Shown here piece after piece: positions 52,661 to 61,200 of a DNA stretch of 64,000 bases. A program made the translations under genes and the position numbers. A model generated the notes under the pieces. The model saw only the letters and a list, made by a program, of their open reading frames with translations, did no database searches and was not told the DNA's origin. Source of the DNA: Thysanoteuthis rhombus (taxonomy: Eukaryota; Mollusca; Cephalopoda; Oegopsida; Thysanoteuthidae); assembly GCA_963457665.1 (NCBI GenBank), contig OY735233.1:28560121-28624120 (forward strand). Reading direction: 5' to 3'. The first letter of the stretch is position 1; each line of letters opens with the position of its first letter.

Positions 52661-54754
52661 CATCACTGAAAGCTAAGAATGAGTCCATGATGCTTATTTG
52701 ATTTACTTTCTACTAACTGTTCAATTCTGTTATGTAGTTGAAATATAGTAGTATGATTTAAAAACAGCTTTGCAAACATTGATTTTCAAGCTAAAAATGC
52801 ACTGTGTATAGTGTTATAAGTTTACGTTTCACACTTGGAATTATCAAATCTATATTATGAATGCAATGTAAAAAACTTGTTGAAACATCAAAAAACATCA
52901 CTGGAAGCTGGGAATGAGTTCATTATACTTATTCAATTTACTTTTCACTATCAGTTCAATTCTTTTATGTAGTTGTAATAATTTACAATGATTTCAAAAA
53001 AGCTTTGCTACATTGATTTCTAAGCTAAAACTTCACAGTGTATAGTGTCATGAGTTTATATTTATAACTTGGAATAATCAAATATATATTATTAATGCTA
53101 TGTAAAAAAAACTTATGAAACTCATTAAAACATCACTTTGAAAGCTAAGAATGAGATCATGATGTTTATTTAATTTACTTTTTACTAACAGTCCAATTCT
53201 GTTATGTAGTTGAAATATAGTAGTATGATTTAAAAACAGCTTTGCAAACATTGATTTTCAAGCTGAAAATGCACTGTGTATAGTGTTATAAGTTTACATT
53301 TCACACTTGGAATTATCAAGTCTATATTATGAATGCAATGTAAAAAACTTGTTGAAACTTCAAAAAACATCACTGGAAGCTGGGAATGAGTTCATTATAA
53401 TTATTTAATTTACTTTTTACTATTAGTTCAATTCTTTTACGTAGTTGTAATAATTTACAATGATTTCAAAACAGCTTTGCTACATTGATTTCTAAGCTAA
53501 AACTTCACAGTGTATAGTGTCATGAGTTTATATTTATAACTTGGAATAATCAAATATATATTATTAATGCTATGTAAAAAACTTATGAAACTCATTAAAA
53601 CATCACTGAAAGCTAAGAATGAGTCCATGATGCTTATTTGATTTACTTTTTACTAACTGTTCAATTCTGTTATGTAGTTGAAATATAGTAGTATGATTTA
53701 AAAACAGCTTTGCAAACATTGATTTTCAAGCTGAAAATGCACTGTGTGTAGTGTTATAAGTTTACATTTTACACTTGGAATTATCAAATCTATATTATGA
53801 ATGCAATGTAAAAAACTTGTTGAAACTTCAAAAAACATCACTGGAAGCTGGGAATGAGTTCATTATACTTATTTAATTTACTTTTTACTATCAGTTCAAT
53901 TCTTTTATGTAGTTGTAATAATTTACAATGATTTCAAAACAGCTTTGCTACATTGATTTCTAAGCTAAAACTTCACAGTGTATAGTGTCATGAGTTTATA
54001 TTTATAACTTGGAATAATCAAATATATATTATTAATGCTATGTAAAAAACTTATGAAACTCATTAAAACATCACTGAAAGCTAAGAATGAGTCCATGATG
54101 CTTATTTGATTTACTTTTTACTAACTGTTCAATTCTGTTATGTAGTTGAAATATAGTAGTATGATTTAAAAACAGCTTTGCAAACATTGATTTTCAAGCT
54201 GAAAATGCACTGTGTGTAGTGTTATAAGTTTACATTTTACACTTGGAATTATCAAATCTATATTATGAATGCAATGTAAAAAACTTGTTGAAACTTCAAA
54301 AAACATCACTGGAAGCTGGGAATGGGTTCATTATACTTATTCAATTTACTTTTCACTATCAGTTAAATTCTTCCATGTAATTGTAATAATTTACAATCAT
54401 TTCAAAACAGCTTTGCTACATTGATTCCTAAGCTAAAACTTCACAGTGTATAGTGTCATGAGTTTATATTTATAACTTGGAATAATCAAATATATATTAT
54501 TAATGCTATGTAAAAAACTTATGAAACTCATTAAAACATCACTGAAAGCTCAGAATGAGTCCATGATGCTTATTTGATTTACTTTCTACTAACTGTTCAA
54601 TTCTGTTATGTAGTTGAAATATAGTAGTATGATTTAAAATCAGCTTTGCAAACATTGATTTTCAAGCTAAAAATGCACTGTGTATAGTGTTATAAGTTTA
54701 CGTTTCACACTTGGAATTATCAAATCTATATTATGAATGCAATGTAAAAAACTT
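52661..54754 (+). repeat. 4-dimer unit, copy 2; also partner of 55.1-56.5 kb
   Basis: The A at 52879 begins the second 4-dimer copy. Part of it, about 52.55-53.92 kb, also matches 55.13-56.50 kb at an offset of 2,577 bp (5.5 dimers), because the 54755 trimer adds one monomer. The B near 52.7 kb has actttctactaactg and tttacgtttcac, two states that spread through 49-57 kb. The B near 54.55 kb has the private-pair word gctcagaatgag and a ttaaaatcagc change. Confidence 0.78.
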
Positions 54755-55455
54755 GTTGAAACATCAAAAAACATCACTGGAAGCTGGGAATGAGTTCATT
54801 ATAATTATTTAATTTACTTTTTACTATCAGTTCAATTCTTTCATGTAGTTGTAACAATTTACAATGATTTCAAAACAGCTTTGCTACATTGATTTCTAAG
54901 CTAAAACTTCACAGTGTATAGTGTCATGAGTTTATATTTATAACTTGGAATAATCAAATATATATTATTAATGCTATGTAAAAAACTAATGAAACTCATT
55001 AAAACATCACTGAAAGCTGGGAATGGGTTCATTATACTTATTCAATTTACTTTTCACTATCAGTTCAATTCTTTTATGTAATTGTAATAATTTACAATCA
55101 TTTCAAAACAGCTTTGCTACATTGATTCCTAAGCTAAAACTTCACAGTGTATAGTGTCATGAGTTTATATTTATAACTTGGAATAATCAAATATATATTA
55201 TTAATGCTATGTAAAAAACTTATGAAACTCATTAAAACATCACTGAAAGCTAAGAATGAGTCCATGATGCTTATTTGATTTACTTTCTACTAACTGTTCA
55301 ATTCTGTTATGTAGTTGAAATATAGTAGTATGATTTAAAAACAGCTTTGCAAACATTGATTTTCAAGCTAAAAATGCACTGTGTATAGTGTTATAAGTTT
55401 ACGTTTCACACTTGGAATTATCAAATCTATATTATGAATGCAATGTAAAAAACTT
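54755..55455 (+). repeat. A / B-A hybrid / B trimer, copy 2
   Basis: This trimer has the same structure and switch point as at 49360, with the hybrid switch at 55011. It is part of a block of about 0.87 kb (about 54385-55250) repeated at about 56494-57360 with a 2,109-bp offset (4.5 dimers). The shared gctcagaatgag B upstream (54551 and 56660) and the gtaacaatttac A support the pairing. A private cttcatgtagttg lies near 54839. Confidence 0.86.
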
Positions 55456-56863
55456 GTTGAAACATCAAAAAACATCACTGGAAGCTGGGAATGAGTTCAT
55501 TATACTTATTCAATTTACTTTTCACTATCAGTTCAATTCTTTTATGTAGTTGTAATAATTTACAATGATTTCAAAAAAGCTTTGCTACATTGATTTCTAA
55601 GCTAAAACTTCACAGTGTATAGTGTCATGAGTTTATATTTATAACTTGGAATAATCAAATATATATTATTAATGCTATGTAAAAAAAACTTATGAAACTC
55701 ATTAAAACATCACTTTGAAAGCTAAGAATGAGATCATGATGTTTATTTAATTTACTTTTTACTAACAGTCCAATTCTGTTATGTAGTTGAAATATAGTAG
55801 TATGATTTAAAAACAGCTTTGCAAACATTGATTTTCAAGCTGAAAATGCACTGTGTATAGTGTTATAAGTTTACATTTCACACTTGGAATTATCAAGTCT
55901 ATATTATGAATGCAATGTAAAAAACTTGTTGAAACTTCAAAAAACATCACTGGAAGCTGGGAATGAGTTCATTATAATTATTTAATTTACTTTTTACTAT
56001 TAGTTCAATTCTTTTACGTAGTTGTAATAATTTACAATGATTTCAAAAGAGCTTTGCTACATTGATTTCTAAGCTAAAACTTCACAGTGTATAGTGTCAT
56101 GAGTTTATATTTATAACTTGGAATAATCAAATATATATTATTAATGCTATGTAAAAAACTTATGAAACTCATTAAAACATCACTGAAAGCTAAGAATGAG
56201 TCCATGATGCTTATTTGATTTACTTTTTACTAACTGTTCAATTCTGTTATGTAGTTGAAATATAGTAGTATGATTTAAAAACAGCTTTGCAAACATTGAT
56301 TTTCAAGCTGAAAATGCACTGTGTGTAGTGTTATAAGTTTACATTTTACACTTGGAATTATCAAATCTATATTATGAATGCAATGTAAAAAACTTGTTGA
56401 AACTTCAAAAAACATCACTGGAAGCTGGGAATGAGTTCATTATACTTATTTAATTTACTTTTTACTATCAGTTCAATTCTTTTATGTAGTTGTAATAATT
56501 TACAATCATTTCAAAACAGCTTTGCTACATTGATTCCTAAGCTAAAACTTCACAGTGTATAGTTTCATGAGTTTATATTTATAACTTGGAATAATCAAAT
56601 ATATATTATTAATGCTATGTAAAAAACTTATGAAACTCATTAAAACATCACTGAAAGCTCAGAATGAGTCCATGATGCTTATTTGATTTACTTTCTACTA
56701 ACTGTTCAATTCTGTTATGTAGTTGAAATATAGTAGTATGATTTAAAAACAGCTTTGCAAACATTGATTTTCAAGCTAAAAATGCACTGTGTATAGTGTT
56801 ATAAGTTTACGTTTCACACTTGGAATTATCAAATCTATATTATGAATGCAATGTAAAAAACTT
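55456..56863 (+). repeat. Three dimers, copy of 52.88-53.92 kb at the left
   Basis: A monomers at 55456, 55928 and 56396 repeat 52879, 53351 and 53819. The third A becomes the ttcctaagc type partway (aatcatttc near 56502), where the partner switches to the 54.39 kb source. A private gtatagtttcatgag lies near 56560. The B near 56.7 kb has gctcagaatgag and tttacgtttcac. Confidence 0.76.
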
Positions 56864-57564
56864 GTTGAAACATCAAAAAACATCACTGGAAGCTGGGAAT
56901 GAGTTCATTATAATTATTTAATTTACTTTTTACTATCAGTTCAATTCTTTTATGTAGTTGTAACAATTTACAATGATTTCAAAACAGCTTTGCTACATTG
57001 ATTTCTAAGCTAAAACTTCACAGTGTATAGTGTCATGAGTTTATATTTATAACTTGGAATAATCAAATATATATTATTAATGCTATGTAAAAAACTAATG
57101 AAACTCATTAAAACATCACTGAAAGCTGGGAATGGGTTCATTATACTTATTCAATTTACTTTTCACTATCAGTTCAATTCTTTTATGTAATTGTAATAAT
57201 TTACAATCATTTCAAAACAGCTTTGCTACATTGATTCCTAAGCTAAAACTTCACAGTGTATAGTGTCATGAGTTTATATTTATAACTTGGAATAATCAAA
57301 TATATATTATTAATGCTATGTAAAAAACTTATGAAACTCATTAAAACATCACTGAAAGCTGAGAATGAGTCCATGATGCTTTTTTGATTTACTTTTTACT
57401 AACTGTTCAATTCTGTTATGTAGTTGAAATATAGTAGTATGATTTAAAAACAGCTTTGCAAACATTGATTTTCAAGCTGAAAATGCACTGTGTGTAGTGT
57501 TATAAGTTTACATTTTACACTTGGAATTATCAAATCTATATTATGAATGCAATGTAAAAAACTT
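56864..57564 (+). repeat. A / B-A hybrid / B trimer, copy 3
   Basis: The A at 56864 has gtaacaatttac, the hybrid switches at 57120, and the terminal B has gctgagaatgag with gcttttttgattt, as in copy 1 near 49.86 kb but unlike copy 2. The three copies thus share the hybrid but differ in the flanking B, which shows exchange on one side. Confidence 0.85.
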
Positions 57565-58268
57565 GTTGAAACATCAAAAAACATCACTGGAAGCTGGGAA
57601 TTAGTTCATTATACTTATTTAATTTACTTTTTACTATCAGTTCAATTCTTTTATGTAGTTGTAAAAATTTACAATGATTTCAAAAAAGCTTTGCTACATT
57701 GATTTCTAAGCTAAAACTTCACAGTGTATAGTGTCATGAGTTTATATTTATAACTTGGAAAAATCAAATATATATTATTAATGCTATGTAAAAAAAACTT
57801 ATGAAACTCATTAAAACATCACTGAAAGCTAAGAATGAGATCATGATGTTTATTTAATTTACTTTTTACTAACAGTCCAATACTGTTATGTAGTTGAAAT
57901 ATAGTAGTATGATTTAAAAACAGCTTTGCAAACATTGATTTTCAAGCTGTAGATGCACTGTGTATAGTGTTATAAGTTTACATTTTACACTTGGAATTAT
58001 CAAATCTATATTATGAATGCTATGTAAAAAACTTATGAAACTCATTAAAACATCACTGAAAGCTGAGAATGAGTCCATGATGCTTTTTTGATTTACTTTT
58101 TACTAACTGTTCAATTCTGTTATGTAGTTGAAATATAGTAGTATGATTTAAAAACAGCTTTGCAAACATTGATTTTCAAGCTGAACATGCACTGTGTGTA
58201 GTGTTATAAGTTTACATTTTACACTTGGAATTATCAAATCTATATTATGAATGCAATGTAAAAAACTT
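57565..58268 (+). repeat. A / B2-A hybrid / B trimer (704 bp)
   Basis: The middle monomer starts as a B2-like monomer (gagatcatgatgttt, acagtcc) but ends as A: at about 58017 ttatgaatgc is followed by tatgtaaaaaacttatg instead of aatgtaaaaaacttgttg. Another B follows directly, so two B-bodied monomers lie side by side. This hybrid has its switch at the opposite end of the monomer from those at 49.6, 55.0 and 57.1 kb. Private changes are dense here: gaattagttc, gtaaaaattt, ggaaaaatc, caatactg, gctgtagatg and gctgaacatg. Confidence 0.83.
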
Positions 58269-61200
58269 GTTGAAACATCAAAAAACATCACTGGAAGCTG
58301 GGAATAAGTTCATTATAATTATTTAATTTACTTTTTACTATCAGTTCAATTCTTTTATGTTGTTGTAATAATTTACAATGATTTCAAAAAAGCTTTGCTA
58401 CATTGATTTCTAAGCTAAAACTTCACAGTGTATAGTGTCATGAGTTTATATTTATAACTTGGAATAATCAAATATATATTATTAATGCTATGTAAAAAAC
58501 TTATGAAACTCATTAAAACATCACTTTGAAAGCTAAGAATGAGATCATGATGTTTATTTAATTTACTTTTTACTAACAGTCCAATTCTGTTATGTAGTTG
58601 AAATATAGTAGTATGATTTAAAAACAGCTTTGCAAACATTGATTTTCAAGCTGAAAATGCACTGTGTATAGTGTTATAAGTTTACATTTCACACTTGGAA
58701 TTATCAAGTCTATATTATGAATGCAATGTAAAAAACTTGTTGAAACATCAAAAAACATCACTGGAAGCTGGGAATGAGTTCATTATAATTATTTAATTTA
58801 CTTTTTACTATCAGTTCAATTCTTTTATGTAGTTGTGATAATTTACAATCATTTCAAAACAGCTTTGCTACATTGATTTCTAAGCTAAAACTTCACAGTG
58901 TATAGTTTCATGAGTTTATATTTATAACTTGGAATAATCAAATATATATTATTAATGCTATGTAAAAAACTTATGAAACTCATTAAAACATCACTGAAAG
59001 CTAAGAATGAGTCCATGATGCTTATATGATTTACTTTTTACTAACTGTTCAATTCTGTTATGTAGTTGAAATATAGTCCTATCATTCAAAAACAGCTTTG
59101 CAAACATTGATTTTCAAGCTGAAGATGCACTGTGTATAGTGTTATAAGTTTACATTTTACACTTGGAATTATCAAATCTATATTATGAATGCAATGTAAA
59201 AAACTTGTTGAAACATCAAAAAACATCACTGGAAGCTGGGAATGAGTTCATTATACTAATTTAATTTACTTTTTACCATCAGTTCAATTCTTTTATGTAG
59301 TTTAATAATTTACAATCATTTCAAAACAGCTTTGCTATATTGATTTCTAAGCTAAAACTTCACAGTGTATAGGGTCATGCGTTTATATTTATAACTTGGA
59401 ATAATCAAATATATATTATTAATGCTATGTAAAAAACTTATGAAACTCATTAAAACATCACTGAAAGCTAAGAATGAGTCCATGATGCTTATTTGATTTA
59501 CTTTTTACTAACTGTTCAATTCTGTTATGTAGTTGAAATATAGTAGTATGATTTAAAAACAGCTTTGCAAACATTGATTTTCAAGCTGAAAATGCACTGT
59601 GTATAGTGTTATAAGTTTACATTTTACACTTGGAATTATCAAATCTATATTATGAATGCAATGTAAAAAACTTGTTGAAACATCAAAAAACATCACTGGA
59701 AGCTGGGAATGAGTTCATTATACTTATCTAATTTACTTTTTACTATCAGTTCAATTCTTTTATGTAGTTGTAATAATTTACAATCATTTCAAAAGAGCTT
59801 TGCTACATTGATTTCTAAGCTAAAACTTCACAGTGTATAGTGTCATGAGTTTATATTTATAACTTGGAATAATCAAATATATATTATTAATGCTATGTAA
59901 AAAACTTATGAAACTCATTAAAACATCACTGAAAGCTAAGAATGAGTCCATGATGCTTATTTGATTTACTTTTTACTAACTGTTAAATTCTGTTATGTAG
60001 TTGAAATATAGTAGTATGATTTAAAAACAGCTTTGCAAACATTGATTTTCAAGCTGAAGATGCACTGTGTATAGTGTTATAAGTTTACATTTTACACTTG
60101 GAATTATCATATCTATATTATGAATGCAATGTAAAAAACTTGTTGAAACATCAAAAAACATCACTGGAAGCTGGGAATGAGTTCATTATAATTATTTAAT
60201 TTACTTTTTACTATCAGTTCAATTCTTTTATGTAGTTGTAATAATTTACAATCATTTCAAAAGAGCTTTGCTACATTGATTTCTAAGCTAAAACTTCACA
60301 GTGTATAGTGTCATGCGTTTATATTTATAACTTGGAATAATCAAATATATATTATTAATGCTATGTAAAAAACTTATGAAACTCATTAAAACATCACTGA
60401 AAGCTAAGAATGAGTCCATGATGCTTATTTGATTTACTTTTTACTAACTGTTCAATTCTGTTATGTAGTTGAAATATAGTAGTATGATTTAAAAACAGCT
60501 TTGCAAACATTGATTTTCAAGCTGAAGATGCACTGTGTATAGTGTTATAAGTTTACATTTTACACTTGGAATTATCAAATCTATATTATGAATATAATGT
60601 AAAAAACTTGTTGAAACATCAAAAAACATCACTGGAAGCTGGGAATGAGTTCATTATACTTATCTAATTTACTTTTTACTATCAGTTCAATTCTTTTATG
60701 TAGTTGTAATAATTTACAATCATTTCAAAAGAGCTTTGCTACATTGATTTCTAAGCTAAAACTTCACAGTGTATAGTGTCATGCGTTTATATTTATAACG
60801 GAATAATCAAATATATATTATTAATGCTATGTAAAAAACTTATGAAACTCATTAAAACATCACTGAAAGCTAAGAATGAGTCCATGATGCTTATTTGATT
60901 TACTTTTTACTAACTGTTCAATTCTGTTATGTAGTTGAAATATAGTAGTATGATTTAAAAACAGCTTTGCAAACATTGATTTTCAAGCTGAAGATGCACT
61001 GTGTATAGTGTTATAAGTTTACATTTTACACTTGGAATTATCAAATCTATATTATGAATATAATGTAAAAAACTTGTTGAAACATCAAAAAACATCACTG
61101 GAAGCTGGGAATGAGTTCATTATAATTATATAATTTACTTTTTACTATCAGTTCAATTCTTTTATGTAGTTGTAATAATTTACAATCATTTCAAAAGAGC

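Noticed and set aside
58415..58639. 73-74 codon minus-strand frames at 58415, 61690 and 62625
   Set aside because: These are reverse-strand readings of the A/B joint with in-frame A-run lengths. They vary between copies in the manner of non-coding repeat.
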